A stretch of 64,000 nucleotides of DNA, from assembly GCA_964551445.1 (NCBI GenBank), contig CAZKCG010000010.1, positions 54,431 to 118,430 on the forward strand, written 5' to 3'. This document shows positions 26,003 to 35,329 of this stretch, in pieces. The translations under genes and the position numbers were made by a program. The notes beneath the pieces were generated by a model. It searched no databases and was not told the origin of the DNA. It was given only the letters and a program-made list of their open reading frames with translations. The DNA is from DAOPXV01 sp964551445 (GTDB lineage Bacteria; Muiribacteriota; UBA9980). Every line of letters begins with the position of its first letter. Position 1 is the stretch's first letter.

Positions 26003-27478
26003 ATGCCAAAGATAACAGAAACCATATTCAGAGACGCGCATCAGTCTCTCGCGGCCACGCGCGTTGAAACCTCCGATATGATCCCGATACTTGAAAAGAT
26101 AGACCAGGTTGGTTACTGGTCGCTCGAAATGTGGGGCGGCGCGACCTTCGATACGTGCCTGCGTTTTTTGAACGAGAACCCGTGGGACAGGATCCGTGAA
26201 TTCAAAAAAGTCATTAAAAAGACCAAACTCCAGATGCTTCTGCGCGGCCAGAATCTCGTCGGCTACAAACACTACGCTGACGATATCGTCGAAAAATTCA
26301 TAAACAAGGCGCACGAGGTCGGTATCGACGTTTTCAGAATATTTGACGCGTTGAATGATATCAGAAATATGGAATATTCAATAAGGGTCGCGAAAAAAAC
26401 CGGCGCTATCGTTCAGGGCACCGTCAATTACACGATAAGCCCCGTGCATAAGCTCGAATCGTTCATCGAAGTTGCTAAACAGCTGCGCGACTGCGGCTCG
26501 GACATTATCTGCATAAAAGATATGGCCGGATTGATCTCGCCGAAGATAGCGTTCGAACTCATCACTAAAATGAAAGCTGAAACGAAGCTGCCCGTATGCC
26601 TTCACAGCCATTGCACGACAGGCATGGCGCCCATCAGCTATTATAAAGCCGCCGAAGCCGGCGCCGACCACCTTGACACCGCGCTCTCTCCGTTCTCATC
26701 GGGAACTTCACAGCCGACGACCGAAACGCTCGTCGCCGTTCTTGATGAAGCGGGTTATACGACCGGCGTCGATCAGTCGAAATTCACCGATATCACAAGA
26801 TATTTTGAAACTCTTAAAGAAAAATATCAGTACCTCATATCGCCTCTGGCCGAAAAGATCGACGTGCGCGCGCTTATTTATCAGGTTCCGGGCGGCATGT
26901 TCACAAACCTGGTTTCACAGCTTGAAAAGAGCAACGCAATGGATAAATTCGAAGCCGTTCTCGCGGAAATTCCAAGGGTCAGAGAAGATCTCGGATGGGT
27001 CCCGCTCGTTACGCCTACAAGCCAGATCGTCGGAACTCAGGCCACTTTCAACGTTATCCTGGGCCAGCGCTACAAGATGATAATCCAGGAAGTTAAAGAT
27101 ATCTGCAAGGGCCTCTATGGAAGAACCCCCGCGCCCATCAATCCTGAAGTTATAAAGATGGCAATCGGCGATACGCCGAGAATAACGACGCGCCCGGCCG
27201 ATTCGATCGCGCCGGAATGGGAACACTGCAAAAAAGAGATGACGGGCATCTCCGACCGTGATGAGGACATACTCTGCTACGCCCTCTTTCCGCAGGTCGC
27301 GAAGGATTACTTCGAGAACAAGAAGAACCCCATCAAAAAAACCGTTACTTCAGGCAATAAGCCTAACGCTAAACCGACGCACCCGGAGAGAAGCTTCGTT
27401 TTAAACATAAACGGCGAAAAGTTCGACGTAGGAATAGCAGAGGTAGTATCGGAACACGTGAAACAGACGGAATGCTAA
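26003..27478 (+). CDS. Transcarboxylase 5S subunit (pyruvate/oxaloacetate carboxyltransferase)
   Basis: This 491-residue TIM-barrel enzyme exchanges carboxyl groups between biotin and pyruvate/oxaloacetate. ITETIFRDAHQSLAATRV, ALNDIRNMEYSIRVAK, the carbamylated Lys in DIICIKDMAGLISP and the metal ligands in LHSHCTTGMAP are all present, followed by the PYC_OADA domain (GGMFTNLVSQLE). It ends without a fused biotin domain, as in the 5S subunit of Propionibacterium and unlike OadA of sodium pumps. A strong AAAGGAG precedes the ATG. With the 12S and carrier genes it completes a methylmalonyl-CoA:pyruvate transcarboxylase, which conserves a carboxyl group during propionate fermentation. Confidence 0.93.
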   Translation: MPKITETIFRDAHQSLAATRVETSDMIPILEKIDQVGYWSLEMWGGATFDTCLRFLNENPWDRIREFKKVIKKTKLQMLLRGQNLVGYKHYADDIVEKFINKAHEVGIDVFRIFDALNDIRNMEYSIRVAKKTGAIVQGTVNYTISPVHKLESFIEVAKQLRDCGSDIICIKDMAGLISPKIAFELITKMKAETKLPVCLHSHCTTGMAPISYYKAAEAGADHLDTALSPFSSGTSQPTTETLVAVLDEAGYTTGVDQSKFTDITRYFETLKEKYQYLISPLAEKIDVRALIYQVPGGMFTNLVSQLEKSNAMDKFEAVLAEIPRVREDLGWVPLVTPTSQIVGTQATFNVILGQRYKMIIQEVKDICKGLYGRTPAPINPEVIKMAIGDTPRITTRPADSIAPEWEHCKKEMTGISDRDEDILCYALFPQVAKDYFENKKNPIKKTVTSGNKPNAKPTHPERSFVLNINGEKFDVGIAEVVSEHVKQTEC

Positions 27479-27481
27479 TTA

Positions 27482-27690
27482 AATAGTGAAGAGTGAATAA
27501 CGAATAGTGAATAGTTAAGGACTTTTTAACAATTAAAAGTTTGTGATCACAAGGACTTCGTTATTCGCGATCGCTACAGGATAAAATAAAAACCCGCTGG
27601 AACATATTTGTTTCAGCGGGTTTTTATTTGACCGGCCGAAGGCCGGCTACCTCAGCTATTCACTATTCTCTTTTATCTATTCACTGATTT
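27482..27690. repeat. Intergenic element with imperfect inverted repeats
   Basis: The arms (about 27482-27514 and 27656-27690) share GAATAGTGAATAG in inverted orientation and are built from degenerate GTGAATA units. Between them lie a Rho-independent terminator and a GC-rich hairpin, CCGGCCGAAGGCCGG. It fills the whole space between two convergent genes. A structurally similar element sits at 58050-58160. Confidence 0.6.
27588..27625. terminator. Bidirectional Rho-independent terminator
   Basis: AAAAACCCGCTG pairs perfectly with CAGCGGGTTTTT around a 14-base loop. A and T runs on the two sides let it serve both the transcarboxylase operon and the ankyrin gene. Confidence 0.92.
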
Positions 27691-28869
27691 TTATTTCGCT
27701 CCAGCTTTTAAAAGCGCCTGCTTAACGTCGGGGTTGGTGTTCACTGAAAGCGCAGAGCGGCCTTTTTTATCTTTTACGCTATGTTCGGCGCCTTTTTCCA
27801 GAAGCATTTGAACTACGGCCGCGTTTCCCTTTTCGCTGGCGTATATCAACGCCGTAGTGTCGTTTTTATCCTTCGCGTTGACGTTCGCGCCTTTTTCGAT
27901 CAGAAGTTTAGCCATTGCGGCGTTCCCGGTTCTGGCGGCTTCCATGAGAGTGTTTATTCCGTCGCCGTTTTTAATGTTGGGGTGCATTCCGGCTTTTATG
28001 AAAAGGAGCGTTATCTCGGCTTCATTCTTTGTTACGCTTTCGATGAAGCGGTTATCGTTATACGCTACCTGTAATTTTTCAAGCTGTTTTTTAGCGTCGG
28101 CCGGCGACAGCTTTTCGATCACTGCCGATTGTGACTGGCTCGACACGACGACGGGGATCTGCGGCTGATTGGGTTTGATAGGCGTCGGAGGCGTAGCGGC
28201 CTTTATCAGAAGTTCTTTTATGTTAACGGCTTTGGCGAGAGATTCCGCCGTTTCGCCCTTGTTGTTTTTGACCTTGAAATCGGCGCCTTTTTCGAGGAGC
28301 AGCTTAACTATCTCGATATTGTCTTTTGTTACGGCGATGATCAGAGGCGACATGCCCTGAGCGTCCTGGATGTTTATCGCGGCCTGTTTATCGACGAGCA
28401 TTTTCACTATCTCGAAATTGTTTTTTTCGACGGCGGCTAAAAGCGGCGTGACGCCGGCCGCATTTTTTATGTTCACGACCGCCGTTCTGTCTAAAAGGGC
28501 CTTAACCATATCCGACTTGTTCTGTTCAACCGCGAATATGAGCGCCGGTGTGTCGTTTTCGCCTTTGGCGTCCTTGTTGGCTCCGGCTTTCAATAAAAGA
28601 TTGAATGTTTCAACGTCGCCTTTTTTTATGCTGTCAATGAGCGACGCGTCGGTGACCGTGATGTTCTTTTTGTCCAGTTCTTTTTTCGCCTCGTCGCGGT
28701 TGACGCCGCCCTTATACATGCCCCATCCGAATATTCCGACGAAGATCAGGATAAATGCTATTCCGACAAAACTGTTTCCCTGAGCCGGTTTCGCGTCGAG
28801 TCTGTTAGTGACGTTGTCTTCGCCCTGATTAGAGTTGTTCTGATCGTTAGTGTTCATATCTTCTGACAT
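27691..28869 (-). CDS. Membrane-anchored ankyrin-repeat protein
   Basis: This 392-residue protein has an Asn-rich cytoplasmic head, one membrane helix (about 34-52; GIAFILIFVGIFGWGMYKGG), then ankyrin repeats. About four repeats (75-210) and a second block of three or four (275-390) surround a Pro/Ser-rich linker (residues 225-250). Typical units are TPLLAAVEKNNFEIVKMLVD and TALIYASEKGNAAVVQMLLE. The topology puts the repeats in the periplasm if the head is cytoplasmic. GGGGAG precedes the ATG. It is probably a protein-binding scaffold; the partner is unknown. Confidence 0.88.
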   Translation of the reverse strand: MSEDMNTNDQNNSNQGEDNVTNRLDAKPAQGNSFVGIAFILIFVGIFGWGMYKGGVNRDEAKKELDKKNITVTDASLIDSIKKGDVETFNLLLKAGANKDAKGENDTPALIFAVEQNKSDMVKALLDRTAVVNIKNAAGVTPLLAAVEKNNFEIVKMLVDKQAAINIQDAQGMSPLIIAVTKDNIEIVKLLLEKGADFKVKNNKGETAESLAKAVNIKELLIKAATPPTPIKPNQPQIPVVVSSQSQSAVIEKLSPADAKKQLEKLQVAYNDNRFIESVTKNEAEITLLFIKAGMHPNIKNGDGINTLMEAARTGNAAMAKLLIEKGANVNAKDKNDTTALIYASEKGNAAVVQMLLEKGAEHSVKDKKGRSALSVNTNPDVKQALLKAGAK

Positions 28870-29056
28870 TTCTGAATCTCCCCTTTATTTGAGTTTTACG
28901 GATAAACATTATAGCAGATTTTTGTTTTTTATGGAAGAGCGCGAGATTTTAATTTTGAATGACTTCAGGTCAAATTCAGGAAAGGGTGGATTAATTATAT
29001 TTAAAAATAATTTTGTCAAGATGCCGTGACAGCCTTATTTAATTTTAATAATTTTG

Positions 29057-29085
29057 TTGAATTTTATATCCTTTTATATTAGAAT
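29057..29085 (+). promoter_or_regulatory. Sigma-70 promoter giving a leaderless ADP-ribosylglycohydrolase transcript
   Basis: TTGAAT and TAGAAT are 17 bases apart. Counting the last base of the -10 box as -7 puts the transcription start exactly on the A of the ATG at 29092. There is no ribosome site in this space. Confidence 0.72.
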
Positions 29086-29091
29086 GTCGTT

Positions 29092-30030
29092 ATGGAAAGT
29101 TTGAATATAAAAGACGGAATAATCGGCCTCGTGGTCGGCGACGCTCTCGGCGTTCCGGTTGAATTTAAACCGCGGATATTTTTAAAGCGCAGCCCCGTGA
29201 CGGATATGACGGGATACGGAACTCACAGCCAGCCGGCGGGGACCTGGTCGGACGACAGCTCCCTGGTTTTTTGCACTATGGAAAGTCTTTGCGGCGGGTA
29301 CGACGTAAAAGATATAGCGGGAAAATTCTGCTCATGGATCTCGAAAGGTTTCTGGACCCCTCACGGAACCGTGTTTGACGCCGGGATAACCACGCGCGAA
29401 GCGCTCGATAAAGTTCTGGCCGGGATCGCTCCGCCTTTCTGCGGGGAGTCGGGCGAACGCAGCAACGGCAACGGTTCGCTGATGCGGATACTGCCTATGG
29501 CTTATTATTTTTTCTGCGACGACGCTTATAAACGGCTCGGGGCAGTTCACGAGGTTTCCGAGATAACGCACGCGCACATGCGCAGTAAGATCGGATGCTC
29601 CATATTTATTGAGCTTGCCGTCAATCTTATTAAAAGATATTCGAAGGATGAGGCGCTTGAAAATACATGCCGCTCGATCCTGGATTTTTATAAAAGAGCC
29701 GACGATAAATTAGAGCTTGAGTTCTATTTCAGGATACTCTCGCGCGGCATCGCGAAGGTCCCTGAAAACAAGATAAGATCTGGCGGCTACGTGGTTGACA
29801 CGCTTGAAGCGGCGATCTGGTGCCTGTTCAACAGTTCGTCTTATTCAGAGGCCGTTCTTAAGGCCGTCAATCTCGGCGATGACACGGATACCGTCGGCGC
29901 GGTCGCCGGAGCGTTAGCCGCCATCCACTACGGATACGCGGGCATACCCGAAAAATGGATCGCGTCACTGGCAAGATCCGAAGATATTTTCGCTCTTATA
30001 GAAAGGTTCGAGCGGAAGATAATGTCCTGA
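29092..30030 (+). CDS. ADP-ribosylglycohydrolase (DraG-like)
   Basis: This 312-residue enzyme belongs to the ARH/DraG family that removes ADP-ribose from proteins or small molecules. The family markers are GLVVGDALGVPVEFKPR at the N-terminus, the magnesium ligands in GTWSDDSSLVFCTMESL, GNGSLMRILPMAYYF and NLGDDTDTVGAVAGALAAIH. All metal-binding acids look intact. No ADP-ribosyltransferase (DraT) is adjacent, so it is not a classical nitrogenase switch. It may reverse host- or self-ADP-ribosylation or recycle ADP-ribosyl metabolites. Its transcript appears to be leaderless. Confidence 0.92.
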   Translation: MESLNIKDGIIGLVVGDALGVPVEFKPRIFLKRSPVTDMTGYGTHSQPAGTWSDDSSLVFCTMESLCGGYDVKDIAGKFCSWISKGFWTPHGTVFDAGITTREALDKVLAGIAPPFCGESGERSNGNGSLMRILPMAYYFFCDDAYKRLGAVHEVSEITHAHMRSKIGCSIFIELAVNLIKRYSKDEALENTCRSILDFYKRADDKLELEFYFRILSRGIAKVPENKIRSGGYVVDTLEAAIWCLFNSSSYSEAVLKAVNLGDDTDTVGAVAGALAAIHYGYAGIPEKWIASLARSEDIFALIERFERKIMS

Positions 30031-30162
30031 AAGTGATATCCGCGCCGGCCGTGCCGCGATCATAAGGCGCCGTGCCGCAGATGTTTTCAGGATATCCAGC
30101 GTTTTTCATATCGAGTTGCGTCTCTTCAAATTTAAAAAAATTATCTGAAAGAAGGTATTTTC

Positions 30163-30897
30163 ATGTACAAGATCAAAAATCGTTTTTTTACGCTTGCTCT
30201 GCTTGTTTTTATGGCGATGGGTTCGATATCGTGTTCCGGCATATTCAGCGGCGACGATTTGATAGCCCCTCAATCCATGACAATAACCCAGGCTTATAAT
30301 AACGCGGTCAGCGATTCGATGTTGAAAAGCGACATTTACGATAAATTGACGGCCATTTATTCCACCAACGAAAATCTGGTCTGGAACGCCGACAGAAGCG
30401 CCATAGCCGTTTTAAGCGTTATGAAGCCCGGCCGTGAAGGCACTTATTCACCGGTCGATAAAGAGATCACTGTTTTATGGAAATCATTTGTGACGGTGCT
30501 TCCCGAGCTTAAAACAAAAGTTAAAAGCGTTCCCTACGCTAATTTGAACCTCAGGGTTGAACAGGCCCTCGGCTTGCCCGACACCGGATATAATTATTGC
30601 GTTGAGCTATGGGTGAAGCCGGCTGATCTATTCAGGCCGTCGCCTGATCCGGAGATCGACGACACCGTCTCCGAACTTACTTACAGGCCAGGAACGGCTC
30701 AGGATCACATCAACTGGCTTAATCAGCATATATACGAATCTTATTACAGCACTTCGAAGTACCCTTTTACAAGGCTTGGCTATACTTATGACTGGGGCGG
30801 TCAGACGAAATACGGTCCGAGCGAATTCGTCATAAAACAGGGAGCCGTTATAAAGGTCAAGGCTTCCGCGGCTACCATCAGCGAATATTTCAAATAG
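30163..30897 (+). CDS. Predicted lipoprotein of unknown function
   Basis: This 244-residue protein has a lipoprotein signal (lipobox GSIS-C near residue 24) and should be anchored to the inner or outer membrane. The mature part has no motif I recognise; it holds several short hydrophobic strands and an aromatic-rich C-terminal third (DHINWLNQHIYESYYS, YTYDWGGQTKYGPSEF). GAAGG precedes the ATG. It converges with the Ser/Thr kinase gene, with only one base between the stop codons. Confidence 0.7.
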   Translation: MYKIKNRFFTLALLVFMAMGSISCSGIFSGDDLIAPQSMTITQAYNNAVSDSMLKSDIYDKLTAIYSTNENLVWNADRSAIAVLSVMKPGREGTYSPVDKEITVLWKSFVTVLPELKTKVKSVPYANLNLRVEQALGLPDTGYNYCVELWVKPADLFRPSPDPEIDDTVSELTYRPGTAQDHINWLNQHIYESYYSTSKYPFTRLGYTYDWGGQTKYGPSEFVIKQGAVIKVKASAATISEYFK

Positions 30898-30898
30898 T

Positions 30899-32350
30899 TT
30901 AAATAAAATATAATATCGCGCCGGCGGCGAGAAGAACAAGAAGTATAATGACGAGCTTTTTGACGTTCTCGTTATTTTCGGAAGGAATTTCGTTAAAGGC
31001 GGGAGCGGCGGTTATTTTAGCTTCGCGCTTCGCTTCTTTTACTGCCGGCCTTGGAGCGCTCTTTTCGGTTTTGACGGCATGATCGGGCGCGGCCTTTTTG
31101 GGCTGCTGCCTGTTTTCAGCCTGCTGTTTGAGCTCGGCGCCCGCCCTGGCCGCCGGCGTTTCTTTCGGCGCCTCATTTTTGACGGCCTGCGGTTTCACCG
31201 CGAAAGCGGGTTTTTCCGGGGCTAAAAGCTCCGTTTTGGAAGTTCCTTCATCATTGCCGCTTAAAAGCTGAGTTGAAAGAGAGGTCGAACCGCCTGAGCT
31301 TTTGCCGCTTTCGTTATACGCCATGGTATGTTCGGTCGGCCTTGTTCCGCCGCTTTCGTTGAGATTTCGGATAAAGGTTATCCCGACGCGGGGCGGCGAT
31401 TCTATTTTTTGAAGAAATTCCCTGAATTCGGCGGCGTTTTTAAATCTGTTTTTTGAGTTCGTTTGAAGACAGACGGAGATCATCTCATCCAGAGCGGTTA
31501 TCGCCTTAACGGTTTTTTCTTCGATAACTTCGGCGTCGGCCTGGTTATCCGTCTCGTCGTCGCCCATGTCCACGCCGTAGCAGGACGATGGCGGAACGAG
31601 TTTTCCCGTTTCGTCGAATTTCGGGATCGATCCGGTCAAAAGTTCGTAACATATGGCGCCTACGGAATATATGTCGCTTCCGGGATTTATGGTTTTCGAT
31701 CCCGCCGCCTGTTCGGGGGACATGTAGCCTTTCGTTCCGGCCACCATGTTTTTTTCGAGAATGTTTTCCTCGAATTTAAAATGTGAAAGCCCCAGATCGA
31801 TTATCTTAAGTTTCAGATTTTCCGGATTTATCATGATATTGGCTGGTTTAAGATCACAGTGAAGAAGGCCGTGATAATGGAAAAAATGAAGGCCGCTCGC
31901 GATCTGTTCGGCTATGATCTTAAATGAGGCGAGGCTTATGGAATTGAGCTCTTCAAGATATACGTTCAGATCGATCCCGTCGATGAGTTCCATGACGGAG
32001 TATATCTGTTCGTCTGACATGAAATATTCAAGGGTCGTGATAAGGTGCTCTTCGCCTATATTTGAAGAGAATTCGCATTCGCGTTTGAAAAGGTCGCGAA
32101 TTATTTTTTTGGTTTTGCAATCGTCTTTTAAAATTTTAAGCGCGACCATCCTGTTGTGTTTAGTATCCTGGCAGCGATAAACTTTTCCAAAACTTCCCTC
32201 GCCGAGAAAATCGGATATTTTAAAACGGTTCCTGTCGGCTTCCGAAAGTCCGTCCTCTATTTTTTTGACGTTTTCCATAGAGGCGGAGCAGTTTTTGCAG
32301 GCCGTGTCAAAGTTATTATTGATGTGATCGCATTTCGTGCAGTGTTTCAT
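30899..32350 (-). CDS. Ser/Thr protein kinase with N-terminal zinc ribbon and C-terminal membrane anchor
   Basis: This 483-residue Hanks-type kinase starts with a zinc ribbon (CTKCDHINNNFDTACKNC). The kinase domain (about 40-310) has the glycine loop LGEGSFGKVYRC, the Lys in ALKILK, the catalytic loop LLHCDLKPANIMIN (HCD instead of HRD) and DLG instead of DFG, then GTKGYMSPEQAAG. Catalysis should be intact. A Lys/Ala/Pro-rich linker leads to a C-terminal membrane helix (LVIILLVLLAAGAILYF). I chose the ATG at 32350 because a promoter places the transcript start four bases away. The gene is divergent from a fusion protein carrying an FHA domain, a likely phospho-threonine reader for it. Confidence 0.9.
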   Translation of the reverse strand: MKHCTKCDHINNNFDTACKNCSASMENVKKIEDGLSEADRNRFKISDFLGEGSFGKVYRCQDTKHNRMVALKILKDDCKTKKIIRDLFKRECEFSSNIGEEHLITTLEYFMSDEQIYSVMELIDGIDLNVYLEELNSISLASFKIIAEQIASGLHFFHYHGLLHCDLKPANIMINPENLKLKIIDLGLSHFKFEENILEKNMVAGTKGYMSPEQAAGSKTINPGSDIYSVGAICYELLTGSIPKFDETGKLVPPSSCYGVDMGDDETDNQADAEVIEEKTVKAITALDEMISVCLQTNSKNRFKNAAEFREFLQKIESPPRVGITFIRNLNESGGTRPTEHTMAYNESGKSSGGSTSLSTQLLSGNDEGTSKTELLAPEKPAFAVKPQAVKNEAPKETPAARAGAELKQQAENRQQPKKAAPDHAVKTEKSAPRPAVKEAKREAKITAAPAFNEIPSENNENVKKLVIILLVLLAAGAILYFI

Positions 32351-32360
32351 GATACCGGTG

Positions 32361-32389
32361 ATTTTATCACATTTTATATTTTTTTTCAA
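32361..32389 (-). promoter_or_regulatory. Sigma-70 promoter giving a near-leaderless kinase transcript
   Basis: On the minus strand TTGAAA and TAAAAT are 17 bases apart. The predicted start leaves only about four bases before the kinase ATG. Confidence 0.7.
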
Positions 32390-32407
32390 ATCTAATTAAG
32401 ATAGTAG

Positions 32408-32436
32408 TTGAAATTTATTTTTTTTGAATGTATAAT
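32408..32436 (+). promoter_or_regulatory. Sigma-70 promoter giving a near-leaderless FHA-fusion transcript
   Basis: TTGAAA and TATAAT are 17 bases apart. The predicted start at about 32443 is three bases before the ATG at 32446, so the upstream in-frame ATG at 32428 overlaps the -10 box and cannot be used. It is back to back with the kinase promoter, 18 bases away. Confidence 0.75.
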
Positions 32437-32445
32437 AAAAATGAT

Positions 32446-35151
32446 ATGCAGGAAAAGATCGCTAATTTAAATCCACGAAATATAATCGTCTCACCGGGCG
32501 GAAAGATAGAGATCGCGCTTGACGTTCTCGTTGAAACCCCTGAAAATTTTTCCGTTAATTATCAGCTCGTCAATTTTAAAACAAGCGGCTCGAAAGAGAT
32601 AGCCGATTCAGGGTCTTTCAAGGTCAAAGGCGGAAAAAGCGCTAAAATAGCTTTCGACGCCCCGGCCAAACTCGGCGATTACCGTTTTTACGTCGCCTGC
32701 GACGGTCAACTTGAAAGGCGTCCCGTCCGCGTAATAGTTTCCGACGTTAAGATCGAGGCCGCGCCCGGAATAAATCTTCTCGCTGAAGAGACCGAACTTC
32801 TTTCCGGTTTTTTCTGGCGTCATCAGCAGGTCAATATTTTAAAAGCGCTCAGAAGCAAAATATTCGGCACCAAGATAATATTCTGTCTTCCCGTCAACAA
32901 CGGCGGAGCCGGCGGCGTTATCGTAAAACTCGGATGCGAATACGAACTCCGGGACGAATATCTCAACATAAACGTTTTATGCGACGAATTCGAGGGCGAG
33001 ATACCCGCGGCTATACCGAAGGCCGGCGACTACCTTTTTTCAAAAGGAAAGGCGGCCATACTCTACAAATATAACGAAAACGTAATAATAAATGACGCGA
33101 TAACGCTTCTCGACTGGATCGAAGGCAGAAGCGAAGACGAGATCTGCCTCACTTTGAAACTTCTATTGAACGATATCCTCGGCGAGGCGCTTTATAAGGA
33201 CCCTGTTTCAAAATCAGCCGTTTCCATATTCAAGGAATACTCCGAAGCAAGCCCGGGCAATAAGATATTCGGTGTTTACAGGCCTGCTCCAGCCGTTAAA
33301 ATAGAAGCGGAGGGAATGGAGACGATCGTTTTAAGCGGCGAAGCGTATGATAAACACCCCGAAAAATTCGCCGCCAGGGGCAAGATATTAAAAGTTTACG
33401 ATAAGGCCGTAGCGGTTTTGGACCAGCAGTCCGTCGGCCATCAATATACGGTTTATTTAAAAAATCCCGAGATAAAAAAAGAAAAACTGATCGAAGCCGC
33501 GCGCAATAATACGATCAGTTTCAATCTTTTGGGCGCGCCGCCGCTTTCGATGCAGGAATTTTTCGCCGAATTCATCGCCGCTGAAAACGTACAGGCAAAT
33601 TTTATAACCGACATTCTCAAGGAATTTAAAAAAGAGCTTCTAACACTTAAGACCACTACCGTTCACGGAAATCTTCATCCGAGAAATATAGTTATAACCG
33701 ATGACGGAACGATACTTCTCATAGATTTCGAAAGCGTAGGTTATGAGCGTCATGTTTTAACGGATTTCGCCAAGCTTGAAACCTACTTTAAATTGTGGGG
33801 ACTCTTTCCTCTGATAAGCGGAAATAAGTCTTCCGCTCAGGATGCGGGCGTTGAGAAGTCTCAGCATGACGAGGCGAGCGACGTATCGGCGGCGCTTGAA
33901 TTTGAAAAGTCTCTCGATGGACAGGGAGCTCCGGGCCCTAAATTTTTATCTTATATGGCCGCCATTGAAGAGATACGAAAGAACGCTTCCGGATATTTAG
34001 TTAAAAAGGGCGAATGGCGCGAATATCAGATCGCTCTTTTCATGACCGAACTGAGCGTTTTAAAACATCATCACGGAGCCTATTCCAGGAGCCGCGCCGC
34101 CCAGATGATCGCCGCGATAGCCGACAGGCGCGCCAGAAACCTTCTCGGTAAAAAGGTCCAGTCTTCGGATACTCACGAAAAAGCCGCGGGCGCTTCATCC
34201 AGAATGGTCGAAGCAAGCGGTTATTTTCTTTGCGTCGAGCCGATGTCATCGGCGAAGGGCATCGCCGTCGATTCGCACGCTAGTCTCTCGCGCATGACGC
34301 TTCTTTTAAACGATATTTTAAGGCCGATCAAGAAGAATCTGTCCGCCGGTTCGCAGGTGATCTTCAATCCGTCTTCCGACATCATACTTCTTTCTTTTAT
34401 AAATACGGCCCCCGAGGATACTCTTAATTTTCTCATAAATTTCGCGACCCGTATCGCGCGGGAAAAGATCCCTGCCCGAGCCGGAGTTCATTGCGGTTCA
34501 TGCAGGATCGAAAAAAGCATGACGGGCGAGATCGAAGCCACGGGCGCGGGTCCTGATACCGCCGTCATGGTGTCTTCGCTTGGAAAATCAGGGCATCTTT
34601 TAGCTTCCGAACAATTTTACAAGTTATTTGCCGCAAGCCCCATGGACCGTGTGTTCGAAAAAATGGGTTCCGCGAAGGTCAATATCGAAGGCGTATCAGG
34701 CCTTATTTACACGATAGTCACGGCCCAGGTCGGAAACATCAATCCGTCTTCGAAGATAGGAAAGCGCTCCGAGATAAAGGCCGCTAAAACCGGAAAGACC
34801 AGGATAGGCCCGGTCATCGTAGATGTCGTCCCCGCGGCGCCGGTTGAAACTTTTTCGGCGGGTCTCACGGCCATTTCAGAGCCCTACGCGGGAATGTCGT
34901 TTCCTCTTAGAACGGGCGTCAATAAGATCGGCCGTTCCAGTAAATGCGCCATATGTTTTAAAGAGATACCCTTTATTTCCGCGCAGCATGCCGAGATCGA
35001 ATTCGACGGTAAAAAGCTCGTTTTAAAAGATCTTGAAAGCACTAACGGCACGTTCGTCAACGACAAAAAAACTTCATCGGCCGAACTTAAAAACGGCGAT
35101 ATCATAATGTTCGCGCGGATCAAATTCCGGGTTGAGATCGTCAAAAATTAA
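32446..35151 (+). CDS. Phosphotransferase-like, degenerate cyclase and FHA domain fusion
   Basis: This 901-residue soluble protein has at least four modules. A beta-sandwich comes first (about 8-95). A kinase-like phosphotransferase fold follows, with the catalytic and metal loops in TVHGNLHPRNIVI and TILLIDFESVGYERHVLTDF (about 400-440), resembling aminoglycoside phosphotransferase and TCAD9-type domains. A class III cyclase-like fold (about 592-764; ARAGVHCGSC, TGAGPDTAVMVSSLG) lacks the usual metal aspartates and is probably regulatory. A C-terminal FHA domain (about 809-901) has INKIGRSSKCAI-type and DLESTNGTFVND motifs for phospho-threonine binding. It is divergent from, and probably regulated with, the Ser/Thr kinase. 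The substrate is unknown. Confidence 0.82.
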   Translation: MQEKIANLNPRNIIVSPGGKIEIALDVLVETPENFSVNYQLVNFKTSGSKEIADSGSFKVKGGKSAKIAFDAPAKLGDYRFYVACDGQLERRPVRVIVSDVKIEAAPGINLLAEETELLSGFFWRHQQVNILKALRSKIFGTKIIFCLPVNNGGAGGVIVKLGCEYELRDEYLNINVLCDEFEGEIPAAIPKAGDYLFSKGKAAILYKYNENVIINDAITLLDWIEGRSEDEICLTLKLLLNDILGEALYKDPVSKSAVSIFKEYSEASPGNKIFGVYRPAPAVKIEAEGMETIVLSGEAYDKHPEKFAARGKILKVYDKAVAVLDQQSVGHQYTVYLKNPEIKKEKLIEAARNNTISFNLLGAPPLSMQEFFAEFIAAENVQANFITDILKEFKKELLTLKTTTVHGNLHPRNIVITDDGTILLIDFESVGYERHVLTDFAKLETYFKLWGLFPLISGNKSSAQDAGVEKSQHDEASDVSAALEFEKSLDGQGAPGPKFLSYMAAIEEIRKNASGYLVKKGEWREYQIALFMTELSVLKHHHGAYSRSRAAQMIAAIADRRARNLLGKKVQSSDTHEKAAGASSRMVEASGYFLCVEPMSSAKGIAVDSHASLSRMTLLLNDILRPIKKNLSAGSQVIFNPSSDIILLSFINTAPEDTLNFLINFATRIAREKIPARAGVHCGSCRIEKSMTGEIEATGAGPDTAVMVSSLGKSGHLLASEQFYKLFAASPMDRVFEKMGSAKVNIEGVSGLIYTIVTAQVGNINPSSKIGKRSEIKAAKTGKTRIGPVIVDVVPAAPVETFSAGLTAISEPYAGMSFPLRTGVNKIGRSSKCAICFKEIPFISAQHAEIEFDGKKLVLKDLESTNGTFVNDKKTSSAELKNGDIIMFARIKFRVEIVKN

Positions 35152-35329
35152 CTTTGACGGCTTCATTGTATTTTCAGGTTTTATTCTCATTTTAAATTAA
35201 CCGATTCTATAGCGTGTAAGTTTCCGCTTTCATCGATGCCCGAAATATATTTTCCGTCACGGCGATAATGAGATCAAACCGTTTTATAACCTTTTTCAGG
35301 CGTTAAACCCGCGCCGGCCTTTTATAGAT

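Noticed and set aside
29092..30030. DraT-DraG nitrogenase switch
   Set aside because: No DraT or nitrogenase gene is nearby; only the hydrolase family is supported.
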